A stretch of DNA of 5,562 nt from Nanoarchaeales archaeon (GCA_013215525.1 JABSQY010000102.1:1-5562), one strand, 5' to 3'. Positions 1-5,562 are shown, counted from the stretch's first letter. Numbers and translations are program-made. The notes: generated by a model from the sequence alone, not told the origin.

Positions 1-209
1 TTGTTGTAAATTTATTATTATTACTATTACTTTTTGATTTAATAGTCTTGATAAAATTAAATATTAATAATCTTTTTATTTTTTAAAATCAAATATTTTT
101 ATTAGTATTTTTAGAATATTTTACACTATATTTTATTTTTTATACTAATATGGAGTAAAATATCTTTATAATATTAAAATTTGTTTTTTTATTTAGATAT
201 AGTATTAAA
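1..209. other. AT-rich upstream region without a supportable gene
   Basis: This stretch is almost entirely A and T and has frequent stops. The only open path running in from the left edge is a short low-complexity Leu/Ile/Phe-rich reading to a TAA at 84-86. It could be the tail of a gene outside the window but is not distinguishable from AT-rich noise. The useful content is the TATA-like element at 165-172 before the first gene. I see no RNA gene here. Confidence 0.6.
165..172 (+). promoter_or_regulatory. Candidate archaeal TATA box of the T2SSF gene
   Basis: TTTATAAT lies with its centre about 41 nt upstream of the ATG at 210. This predicts a transcript start near 195 and a leader of about 15 nt. 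It sits in a 21-nt block (162-182) that recurs at 3115-3135 with a single mismatch, upstream of the CDPS-like gene. No Shine-Dalgarno-like sequence precedes the ATG. In such AT-rich DNA many TATA-like words occur by chance, so the recurrence is the main support. A second candidate is the AT-rich run at 172-180, which would give a leaderless transcript. Confidence 0.4.
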
Positions 210-2396
210 ATGAATGATAAAGAATTATTTTTAAAAAAATTTGAACAAAAATTACGTGATAGGCTTGATGATAAAGCTTTATCTTCTTTACATGGTGATG
301 CTGCTGGAAACCTTGATGGTGATTATGGTTCAACTGATTATGAAACTTTTAGAAGTGAGAGAACTCCAAAAGCTAATTCTTTTTATGAAAATGCTTGTAG
401 AATCTCAGGAAAATTATTTAATTTAGAACCTGATAAAAAAACTGCTGAAAAATTTCAAAAATCTTTGTTTGCAGCTCATTTAAATTGTACACCTTCAGGA
501 GTTATGAGTTTTACTGTTCTTTCTTCAATGATTCTTATTATTTTTGGATTATTTTTATTTATTTTAGGTCAAACTATTATTGGTGTTGGAATTTTATTTT
601 TAGGTGTTGGAGCGTTTTTTGCATTTCAGACAATCCCTAGTTTGTTTGAGAGAAGATTTCGAGCGAAAGCTAATGATGAAGTAATTATTGGGATATTTTA
701 TATTGTAGCGTTTATGCGTTTTAATTCTAATCTTGAATTGGCGATTGGGTTTGCTGCTAATTATTTGTCTGGGCCGCTTGGTCTTGATTTTAAAAGAATT
801 CTTTGGGAAGTTGAGAATGCGACTTATCCAAATATTAAACAAGCAATGGATCATTACCTTGAGAGTTGGCGTGATGAGAATTTAGAATTTTTAGAAGCTA
901 TTTATTTAATTGAGAGTAGTTTGTTTGAAGGAGATAATATTCGACGTATTATTTTATTAGATAAATCACTTGATACTATTTTACAAGGGAGTTATGAGAG
1001 AATGATTCATTTTGCACAAGAACTTAATGGTAAGGTTGCAACTTTTAATATGATTGGTGTTGTGTTACCAATTTTAGGTTTAATTATTTTGCCTTTGGCA
1101 GCATCGTTTGGGAATCCGAAAACTGTGTGGGAGATTGTATTTTTATTATATAATTTATTGTTTCCAATTGGTGTTGGATATTTTGGATTTACTATTATTT
1201 TTAACAGGCCTGGTGGAGTTAATTCTGTTAAAAAACCTAATATTAAAAATATTGAACAGTTACAAAAGTATCCTTTAAAATTTATGGGAAAAACTATTTA
1301 TTTGAGTCCGATTTATCCTTCTTTATTTATTGGTGGTATTTTAATTTTAATTGGTTTATCTCCTTTAATTTTTCATGCGATTGGATTTGATTTAGTTTTA
1401 AATGATGCGCTTGCGTCTGCATTTGGTGTTGAAGAGGGTGATCGTCCAGGGCCTTTTGCTGTGTTTCAGAATTATGAATATATCGATCAAGATGGAGGTT
1501 ATACTTATGGGCCTTATGGAGTTTATCCTGGATTGCTTAGTTTGTTTCTCCCGCTTGGTGTTGCGTATATTTTTGGGACTTATTTGCGTACTAAGTATGG
1601 GCGTTTGTTACATATGAGAGATAAAACTAAAAAGCTTGAGAAGGAATTTGCTTCAGCGACTTTTCAGTTAGGAAATAGAATTAATGAGGGGATTGCAAGT
1701 GAACTTGCGTTTGGGGCTGTTGCGGATACGATGCGTGGAACGGAGACTGGGAAATTTTTTTCTGAGGTGGATACTAATATCAAGTTTAATGGTATGTCAG
1801 TTGAGGCTGCAATTTTTGATAAAGATAAGGGTGCTATTAATGAGTATCAGTCTGAGTTAATTATCTCTAGTATGAAAATTTTTGTAAAGGCTAATGAGAA
1901 GGGACCAGAAATTTCGTCTAAAACGTTAATTGATTTATCACGTTATTTATCGGAGATTCATTCAAGTTCAGAGAGATTAAAAGATTTATTGTCTGAGAGT
2001 TTAGGTTCTATGAAAGGACAAGCAAATTATTTAGCTCCATTGATTTCAGGAGTTGTTGTATCTATTGTATCTTTAGTTACTATGATTATGGGTTCTTTGT
2101 CTGCAGCAACTGATGAACTTGCAGCTGGTGGTGGGACAGATAGTTTGAGTGGGTTTTTAGGACAAAGTATTCCTACTTATTTGTTTCAGGGAGTTGTTGG
2201 ATTATATATTACTGCGCTTGTTGCAATTCTAATTTATGTTGTTACAAATTTAGAGAATGGGAATGATACTGTGTTTACGATGCATTCAATTGGTGATACT
2301 ATGATTAAGGCAATTACTCGTTATTCCTTTATTGTGTGGGCTGGAATCTTGCTGTTTACGTATGTTGGTTCAAGTGTACTTGGAAGTTTGACTTAA
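210..2396 (+). CDS. Type II/IV secretion platform protein, double T2SSF domain (archaeal TadC/FlaJ-like)
   Basis: This 728-residue membrane protein is read as the inner-membrane platform of an archaeal type IV pilus or secretion-like machine. In this family the platform couples a cytoplasmic VirB11/GspE-type ATPase to assembly of pilin-like subunits. The order is: charged cytoplasmic N-terminus (1-99), membrane segments near 100-119 and 122-141, a first T2SSF helical domain (about 155-275), segments near 278-298 and 307-330, a basic cytoplasmic stretch (331-370), segments near 372-392 and 440-458, a second T2SSF domain (about 470-605), and segments near 607-628, 655-680 and 704-726. That makes nine segments, and basic residues fall on the predicted cytoplasmic side throughout. 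It is longer than archaellum FlaJ/ArlJ (roughly 550 residues), which fits the extended DPANN versions. The ATG at 210 is the first in frame and the protein looks complete, ending in TAA. Neither an ATPase nor pilin genes are visible, so the substrate is unknown. The family call is firm; the exact system is not. Confidence 0.85.
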   Translation: MNDKELFLKKFEQKLRDRLDDKALSSLHGDAAGNLDGDYGSTDYETFRSERTPKANSFYENACRISGKLFNLEPDKKTAEKFQKSLFAAHLNCTPSGVMSFTVLSSMILIIFGLFLFILGQTIIGVGILFLGVGAFFAFQTIPSLFERRFRAKANDEVIIGIFYIVAFMRFNSNLELAIGFAANYLSGPLGLDFKRILWEVENATYPNIKQAMDHYLESWRDENLEFLEAIYLIESSLFEGDNIRRIILLDKSLDTILQGSYERMIHFAQELNGKVATFNMIGVVLPILGLIILPLAASFGNPKTVWEIVFLLYNLLFPIGVGYFGFTIIFNRPGGVNSVKKPNIKNIEQLQKYPLKFMGKTIYLSPIYPSLFIGGILILIGLSPLIFHAIGFDLVLNDALASAFGVEEGDRPGPFAVFQNYEYIDQDGGYTYGPYGVYPGLLSLFLPLGVAYIFGTYLRTKYGRLLHMRDKTKKLEKEFASATFQLGNRINEGIASELAFGAVADTMRGTETGKFFSEVDTNIKFNGMSVEAAIFDKDKGAINEYQSELIISSMKIFVKANEKGPEISSKTLIDLSRYLSEIHSSSERLKDLLSESLGSMKGQANYLAPLISGVVVSIVSLVTMIMGSLSAATDELAAGGGTDSLSGFLGQSIPTYLFQGVVGLYITALVAILIYVVTNLENGNDTVFTMHSIGDTMIKAITRYSFIVWAGILLFTYVGSSVLGSLT

Positions 2397-2404
2397 TTTA
2401 TATT

Positions 2405-2419
2405 TTAATTCTTTTTATT
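2405..2419 (+). terminator. Possible oligo-T transcription terminator after the T2SSF gene
   Basis: A T-rich run, including TTTTT at 2412-2416, begins 9 nt after the stop codon. Archaeal RNA polymerase can terminate on T-rich tracts without a hairpin, and no hairpin precedes this one. T-runs are common in this genome, so the call rests mainly on position. If it does not terminate, the structured element at 2477-2557 would lie in the 3' untranslated region of the T2SSF transcript. Confidence 0.25.
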
Positions 2420-2462
2420 CAACTCGAAGTACGATTTGAAACGAAAATATTTTCATCAATGC

Positions 2463-2572
2463 ACTACTTTTTCTTGGGTCGAGGAGACATAAAAAATAAT
2501 GAAATATTTTTTATAGTATTTTAAATAAATTTAAAATATATAGATTCTACCTCGACCAAAAAAATCAGTACT
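2463..2572. ncRNA. Candidate structured RNA with a three-way junction
   Basis: Three nested or adjacent inverted repeats combine into one compact fold. The closing stem P1 pairs GGTCGAGGAGA (2477-2487) with 2546-2557, giving 11 base pairs with one bulged A at 2549. Inside it are two perfect hairpins. P2 is a 10-bp stem (2489-2498 with 2505-2514) and a 6-nt loop. P3 is a 10+10 inverted repeat (2517-2526 with 2529-2538), best drawn as 9 bp with a 4-nt loop. Junction linkers are short: C2488, AG 2515-2516, and 2539-2545. P1 is GC-rich (8 of 11 pairs counting from 2477), unlike the surroundings, and GC islands in AT-rich genomes often mark structured RNA. A weaker A/T-rich extension of P1 runs outward to about 2463 and 2572. 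The strand cannot be decided, because all pairs are Watson-Crick. I do not recognise a known family: tRNA, RNase P, SRP and C/D-box signatures are absent. A small inverted-repeat mobile remnant is the main alternative. Confidence 0.4.
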
Positions 2573-2617
2573 ATAATAAAAAATCCTCCTAAGTTCAGAC
2601 CTTTATGTTTTGAAATT

Positions 2618-2647
2618 GTTAAATCTAATTTATGTTAAATAATTTAT
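2618..2647. repeat. Imperfect tandem duplication, 16 nt plus 14 nt
   Basis: GTTAAATCTAATTTAT at 2618-2633 is followed directly by GTTAAATAATTTAT at 2634-2647, the same unit lacking two bases. It lies between the structured element and the 3' end of the OsmC gene. This is probably replication slippage in AT-rich DNA, with no evident function. Confidence 0.4.
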
Positions 2648-2658
2648 TTTTGAATATA

Positions 2659-2715
2659 TTAAAAATTAATATTTACTTTAACATCTTTTGAAATTGCACT
2701 GTGTATTGGACAATT
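2659..2715 (-). pseudogene. Detached C-terminus of the OsmC gene, after an in-frame TAA
   Basis: Read in the same frame as the upstream OsmC coding region, the 18 codons after the TAA at 2716-2718 translate as NCPIHSAISKDVKVNINF and then reach a TAA at 2659-2661. This is the expected OsmC/Ohr ending: the second redox cysteine in a C-P-[IV]-H motif, a short helix, and a closing beta strand of alternating hydrophobic residues. With it the protein would be 133 codons (stop position included), the usual OsmC length. A single base change (for example AAA Lys to TAA) explains the interruption, and no frameshift is needed. It has no start codon of its own and would be made only by stop readthrough. 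Confidence 0.75.
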
Positions 2716-3060
2716 TTAAATTTCATTTTTTAATAATTTCATTTTATCTTCTGATATTTTTTCTACAAATATAAAGTTTAAATTTATTTCTTTTATTTTT
2801 GTTTTATCATTTTTTATGATATATTTATAACTAATTCTAACTATTGAATTTTTTAAATTAAAATTATTTTCTAATGCTTTTGTTTGCATCATTATTAATA
2901 TACAAGAACCTATTGATGAACAAAATAGTTCTGTTGGAGAGTGGTATTTTTTTTGTCCTCCAAAATCATTTGATGCATCAATTGTTACTGTGTCGCCGTT
3001 TCCTCCTGTTGAGTTTATTATTAAATTATCTCCTGTTACACTTAATATAATTTCATTCAT
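2716..3060 (-). CDS. OsmC/Ohr-family protein, prematurely stopped before its second cysteine
   Basis: OsmC/Ohr proteins are cytoplasmic dimers that reduce organic hydroperoxides with a pair of cysteines, one in a central helix and one in a C-terminal CP[IV]H motif. The 114-residue product shows the N-terminal beta region, then SPTELFCSSIGSC at 41-53, which matches the central-helix pattern. This places Cys53 as the peroxidatic cysteine. The strand near 72-83 and the helix near 102-113 follow. The reading then hits TAA at 2716-2718, one codon before the expected CPIH motif, which is intact in frame just downstream. The product as annotated would lack the resolving cysteine and the last strand, and probably activity. 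The ATG at 3058-3060 gives a natural N-terminus and lies about 26 nt from a TATA-like box, which fits a leaderless transcript. The gene is divergent from the CDPS-like gene. Alternatives are a sequencing or assembly error, population variation, or readthrough. Confidence 0.8.
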   Translation of the reverse strand: MNEIILSVTGDNLIINSTGGNGDTVTIDASNDFGGQKKYHSPTELFCSSIGSCILIMMQTKALENNFNLKNSIVRISYKYIIKNDKTKIKEINLNFIFVEKISEDKMKLLKNEI

Positions 3061-3082
3061 ACTCTTGTTGTATTTTTTTATA

Positions 3083-3090
3083 CTTATAAT
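3083..3090 (-). promoter_or_regulatory. Candidate TATA box of the OsmC gene
   Basis: On the minus strand this reads ATTATAAG, centred about 26 nt upstream of the A of the OsmC start codon at 3060. That is the standard archaeal distance from TATA box to transcription start, so it predicts a leaderless message. No Shine-Dalgarno sequence is present between the box and the ATG. AT-richness limits certainty. Confidence 0.4.
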
Positions 3091-3117
3091 TCTTTTTATT
3101 TAAAATTAACACTAATC

Positions 3118-3125
3118 TTTATAAT
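3118..3125 (+). promoter_or_regulatory. Candidate TATA box of the CDPS-like gene, overlapping an upstream ATG
   Basis: TTTATAAT is centred about 26 nt before the ATG at 3148, the archaeal spacing expected if transcription starts at that ATG. The surrounding 21-nt block (3115-3135) matches the block before the T2SSF gene (162-182) at 20 of 21 positions. The single difference creates the ATG at 3124-3126. I therefore read that ATG as part of the promoter and not as the start codon. Confidence 0.45.
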
Positions 3126-3147
3126 GTTAAAATTTAGTTTTTATATT

Positions 3148-3963
3148 ATGAAAGGAATTTTAAAATCATTATTTAGTAAAATTAAAACTTCATCTACTGG
3201 GGACTTAGTTAAATTACCTAATAAATCAGGTTTAATTATTTTTCCAATTTCTATGGGGAAAATTACGGGTGAGCAAAGTGCAGAGAAAGTTTTTAATTTT
3301 ATTAAAAATAAAGTTTTAGAAAAGTTATGGGATAATTCAGAACCTATTAGTATTTTAATTTTATATTCGGAATCTTTTTATAAAAAATATAATATGGGTC
3401 ATCCGAATCATTTAAAATTAATTAAAGAACATGAAACTAAATTAAAAAGTTTAATTAAATCTGTATCTTATTTAGAGGATTCAGCATACTCTTTTTATAA
3501 TTGGGATGAATTTATTAATAAGTTTGGTAATTACTCTGAGATTGAACAAGGACGTGATTATTTATTAAAATTATCTGAACTTGATGATATCTTTGGAAAA
3601 TATTTATCTGAAACTATTACTCGTTTAAATCAAGTTGATTCACTTGATAGTCGAAAGTTTTTACTTGAGGAAACTGTTTTATTTCATTATTTATTAAAAG
3701 AACATATTAATTATACTGATGATTTTGTAAAGAATAGAAATAAATGGGTTTTGATTGCATACTCTGGTTTTGCTTTGAAAATTTTTGCATATGTTCACAA
3801 ACATAATGTGTTTAAATTAGATGGGAACTCAAAGAATGTGTTCCAAGATACTTTTTATGATTTTAAGTCTGGATATTTATATCAATATAATAATTTAGAT
3901 TTAGATAAGTATAAATCTTTAGATAGTTACGCTACACTTGCAAAAGAATCTGAACATAGATAA
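3148..3963 (+). CDS. Putative tRNA-dependent cyclodipeptide synthase-like protein (remote)
   Basis: CDPS enzymes use two aminoacyl-tRNAs to make cyclic dipeptides in the cytoplasm. They resemble class I aminoacyl-tRNA synthetase catalytic domains. Similarity here is by remembered family pattern only. Counting from the upstream Met at 3124, which adds eight residues to the start chosen here, IIFPISMGKITGEQ (38-51) sits where CDPSs carry the nucleophilic serine (Ser43). A strand ending ILILYSESF (77-85) is followed by a basic helix (97-113), as in the tRNA-binding helix. NWDEF (126-130) matches a common W-D-D position. KFLLEE (178-183) sits where the catalytic Y-x-x-x-E pair lies, with Phe179 in place of Tyr and Glu183 kept. 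AYVHK (222-226) matches the late Y-H region. The length fits. The start at 3148 gives 271 residues and was chosen because the ATG at 3124 lies inside a TATA-like box. Its stop is 33 nt from the end of the convergent gene. No tailoring enzyme (oxidase, P450 or methyltransferase) is nearby. It could instead be an unrelated Rossmann-like hypothetical protein. Confidence 0.5.
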   Translation: MKGILKSLFSKIKTSSTGDLVKLPNKSGLIIFPISMGKITGEQSAEKVFNFIKNKVLEKLWDNSEPISILILYSESFYKKYNMGHPNHLKLIKEHETKLKSLIKSVSYLEDSAYSFYNWDEFINKFGNYSEIEQGRDYLLKLSELDDIFGKYLSETITRLNQVDSLDSRKFLLEETVLFHYLLKEHINYTDDFVKNRNKWVLIAYSGFALKIFAYVHKHNVFKLDGNSKNVFQDTFYDFKSGYLYQYNNLDLDKYKSLDSYATLAKESEHR

Positions 3964-3996
3964 TATTCTTTATAGTTAATTAATTATTTTATATTA
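3964..3996. other. Short convergent intergenic spacer
   Basis: Thirty-three bases of nearly pure A/T separate the stop codons of two convergent genes. It contains the palindromic word TTAATTAA and short T-runs (plus strand, 3984-3990). These could help end the plus-strand transcript, but no stable GC hairpin is present. Read-through from either side would create antisense overlap with the other gene. Confidence 0.4.
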
Positions 3997-5562
3997 TTAT
4001 TTGAATGGGCAGTTCCCATCAAAATACCATTCTTCTGTTTCTAGTGTTTCATATTCATTTACTTTTGTTAGGTCTGTTGTTTCTATGTTACATATATTTG
4101 TAAGTTCTAGTATGTATTTGTTAAATATTTCATTTGGATTATATTTTGAGTGTTTTGTGTAGTACATTCTAAATCTTACAAGTTTGTTTTCTTTTGTAAA
4201 ACAACATAATACTCTTGCAATCATTTCATTTTTAGATGTAATATAAAATACTGATTTGTTGATATCTATAGAATTTGTGAATGCTGAGTAGAAGTTTGTT
4301 AGTTTATTAAATCCTAAACAGCTGTCTATAAACCAGTTTCCCATAAAACATATTTTAATGGGATTTAGTTCGTGATAAATTGTAATTTCATTGGTGTCAT
4401 TTTTATATGTTTTTTTATTTTCTGAAAACCATTGTTTTGTGTTAAATTCTTGTTTAGATAACCAAAGTTTATTATTGTATAAATTATATGGGTAACTATT
4501 TAGTAAATTTTTGTTGTTTGGGTATGTATTTTTGAGTAGGTAATTTTTTAGTAGTTCGTTTGCTTGGTGTTTGTTGTGGAGTAGGTTTGGACTTGTACTC
4601 ATTTGATATATTTCTAGAAATTCTTTATCTATTAATTCTTTATTAACATTTTCAATGTTAAATTTTTTATTTAGTATTTCATCAATTTTTTCATTTTTTA
4701 TTATATCGTAGTATTCAAATAGTACTTTTGAGAAAAGCTCGTCAAGTTTGTATATTATTGTTCTGTCTTTATGTGTTTTATCTGAGTTGTATATACCTTT
4801 TACTTTTTCAAGTAAGTTTCTAAATTGGTTAACATATGTTTCAACTTTATCTTTTTTTTCAATTTCGTATTTTTGATTTTTGTCTGAGTTATATTCTTTT
4901 TTATTTTTCTTTTCTTTTTTGTCAATGTATTCATTTTCAATTGTTTTACTTTTTATTTTTTTAAATCGGTTTACAAATTCATAAAATAGGTTATTTTCTT
5001 TTTTGTTAAAACTTTCTATTAAAAATGTTTTATATATTTCGAGGACTTGTGCTGAGTTTTCGTTTATAATTGTTTTTATTTCTTTGTCTGTGTATGTTGA
5101 GAGTGGTTTGAATGTTATTGGCGAGGATTTTATTGATAGGTCTAGTTTTAATGTGTTAATCATTGGTATTGCTTCTATGAATTGAGTTATTTTGTTTGGA
5201 TTATATTTTATATAAAATTTAAGTATGTTTTTTATATGTTCATCAATTTTTAGATTAATTAGATTGTTTAGTATTTTTTTTTTATCTTTTGAATTTTTAA
5301 TGAATTCGTTAAAAAAATATATAATGTTGTTTAGTTGCTCTAGTTCGTATATTTGTGTGGAGAAAAACATGATTGTTTCTAGTTCGTGTTCTTGATTTTT
5401 TAGAGCTTTTATGTTTAGTGAACATACTGTTTTTATCACTTTTATCATTTCTTCGTCTTTTAAATTTATTATGTATTCTATGCAGATGATTTTGATTAGT
5501 GTATCTTCTATTAGGTCTTCAGATTCATTTGAGTTATTGTATTTGTTTTTAATTTCAATTAG
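3997..5562 (-). CDS. Large uncharacterised helical protein with Cys-containing C-terminal domain, 5' end missing
   Basis: The frame is open from the TAA at 3997-3999 to the right edge, giving 521 visible residues. The 38 codons before the internal Met at 5446-5448 contain no stop, and they run as one continuous helical pattern into what follows. That Met is therefore probably not the true start, and the gene begins outside the window. Numbering from that Met: 1-165 is alpha-helical and Lys/Ile/Asn-rich, possibly repeat-like; 166-205 is a highly charged Lys/Glu linker; 206-310 is more helical sequence; 355-450 is a compact domain with MGNWFIDSCLGF (369-380), SIDINKSVFY (393-402) and ARVLCCF (411-417). 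This resembles, from memory, a domain of large bacterial proteins with a G-x-x-F-x-[ST]-C-L ... D-x-N-K ... A-R pattern. I cannot name it or give a function. A conserved-looking WYFDGNCPF ends the protein. No signal peptide or membrane segment is seen. Confidence 0.75.
   Translation of the reverse strand, partial: LIEIKNKYNNSNESEDLIEDTLIKIICIEYIINLKDEEMIKVIKTVCSLNIKALKNQEHELETIMFFSTQIYELEQLNNIIYFFNEFIKNSKDKKKILNNLINLKIDEHIKNILKFYIKYNPNKITQFIEAIPMINTLKLDLSIKSSPITFKPLSTYTDKEIKTIINENSAQVLEIYKTFLIESFNKKENNLFYEFVNRFKKIKSKTIENEYIDKKEKKNKKEYNSDKNQKYEIEKKDKVETYVNQFRNLLEKVKGIYNSDKTHKDRTIIYKLDELFSKVLFEYYDIIKNEKIDEILNKKFNIENVNKELIDKEFLEIYQMSTSPNLLHNKHQANELLKNYLLKNTYPNNKNLLNSYPYNLYNNKLWLSKQEFNTKQWFSENKKTYKNDTNEITIYHELNPIKICFMGNWFIDSCLGFNKLTNFYSAFTNSIDINKSVFYITSKNEMIARVLCCFTKENKLVRFRMYYTKHSKYNPNEIFNKYILELTNICNIETTDLTKVNEYETLETEEWYFDGNCPFK

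Noticed and set aside
3..86. Open reading from the left edge, Leu/Ile/Phe-rich, ending in TAA at 84-86
   Set aside because: It is 27 codons of low-complexity AT-rich sequence without a recognisable motif; it might be the tail of an upstream gene but cannot be supported.
241..854. Short overlapping open frames inside the T2SSF gene (+ 241-426, - 600-854)
   Set aside because: They lie wholly within a well-supported gene in other frames and have no domain character, so they are shadows.
1402..1617. Alternative frame of 71 residues inside the T2SSF gene
   Set aside because: The main frame has clear membrane segments and T2SSF domains across this region; the alternative is a shadow.
2443..2454. 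Perfect 12-nt palindrome GAAAATATTTTC as a possible operator
   Set aside because: Short A/T palindromes are expected by chance in this composition, and it is not placed at a promoter.
2336..2524. 62-residue plus-strand frame crossing the T2SSF stop into the intergenic region
   Set aside because: It starts inside the T2SSF gene in another frame and ends within the inverted-repeat structure, with no start signal and no recognisable protein pattern.
2420..2602. tRNA, RNase P RNA, SRP RNA or C/D-box sRNA in the GC-richer intergenic islands
   Set aside because: No T-loop GGTTCGAATCC-type sequence and no RNase P or SRP core motifs were seen. CTGA words exist on the minus strand, but in the wrong order relative to the only TGATGA-like word.
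2608..2696. 11-nt direct repeat TTTTGAAATTG at 2608-2618 and 2686-2696, as possible ends of an insertion
   Set aside because: The second copy overlaps in-frame OsmC tail codons and nothing between the copies resembles a mobile element, so it is likely chance.
2716..2718. Stop-codon reassignment (TAA read as an amino acid)
   Set aside because: The other genes in the window end at TAA where their products look complete, so a general TAA reassignment is not supported.
5003..5185. 60-residue plus-strand frame antisense to the large protein
   Set aside because: It is the mirror of a continuous coding frame and has no promoter or domain support.

Overview
The window comes from a very AT-rich genome. 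The most likely source is a DPANN-type archaeon (Woesearchaeota/Pacearchaeota-like). Three observations support this: a long archaeal TadC/FlaJ-type membrane protein with two T2SSF domains, starts that lack Shine-Dalgarno sequences and sit about 26 nt from TATA-like boxes (the pattern of leaderless archaeal transcripts), and proteins rich in Lys, Asn and Ile. The exact lineage is an inference. Every readable gene ends in TAA, so nothing suggests a reassigned code.

Layout: (1) 1-209 is an AT-rich leader carrying a probable promoter. (2) 210-2396 (+) is a complete 728-residue T2SSF-family platform protein of an archaeal type IV pilus/secretion-like machine; its ATPase partner is not in the window. 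(3) 2397-2658 is intergenic and holds islands of higher GC and a well-formed three-way-junction inverted-repeat structure at 2477-2557, a candidate structured RNA. (4) 2716-3060 (-) is an OsmC-family protein ended by an in-frame TAA one codon before its second redox cysteine. The rest of the family's C-terminus is still readable in the same frame to 2659, so this is either a fresh nonsense mutation or a readthrough case. (5) 3061-3147 is a short divergent promoter region. (6) 3148-3963 (+) is a protein of about 271 residues that I read as a remote tRNA-dependent cyclodipeptide synthase (CDPS)-like protein. (7) 3997-5562 (-) is a large helical, Lys-rich protein with a Cys-containing C-terminal domain. 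It converges on the CDPS-like gene, and its frame stays open to the window edge, so its N-terminus is missing.

I see no tRNA, rRNA, insertion sequence or CRISPR array. The genes do not form one operon: the first is alone on the plus strand, the OsmC and CDPS-like genes are divergent, and the last is convergent with the CDPS-like gene. A functional link between them is not established. The most worthwhile points are the interrupted OsmC gene, the three-way-junction RNA candidate, the possible archaeal CDPS with altered active-site positions, and the uncharacterised large protein.
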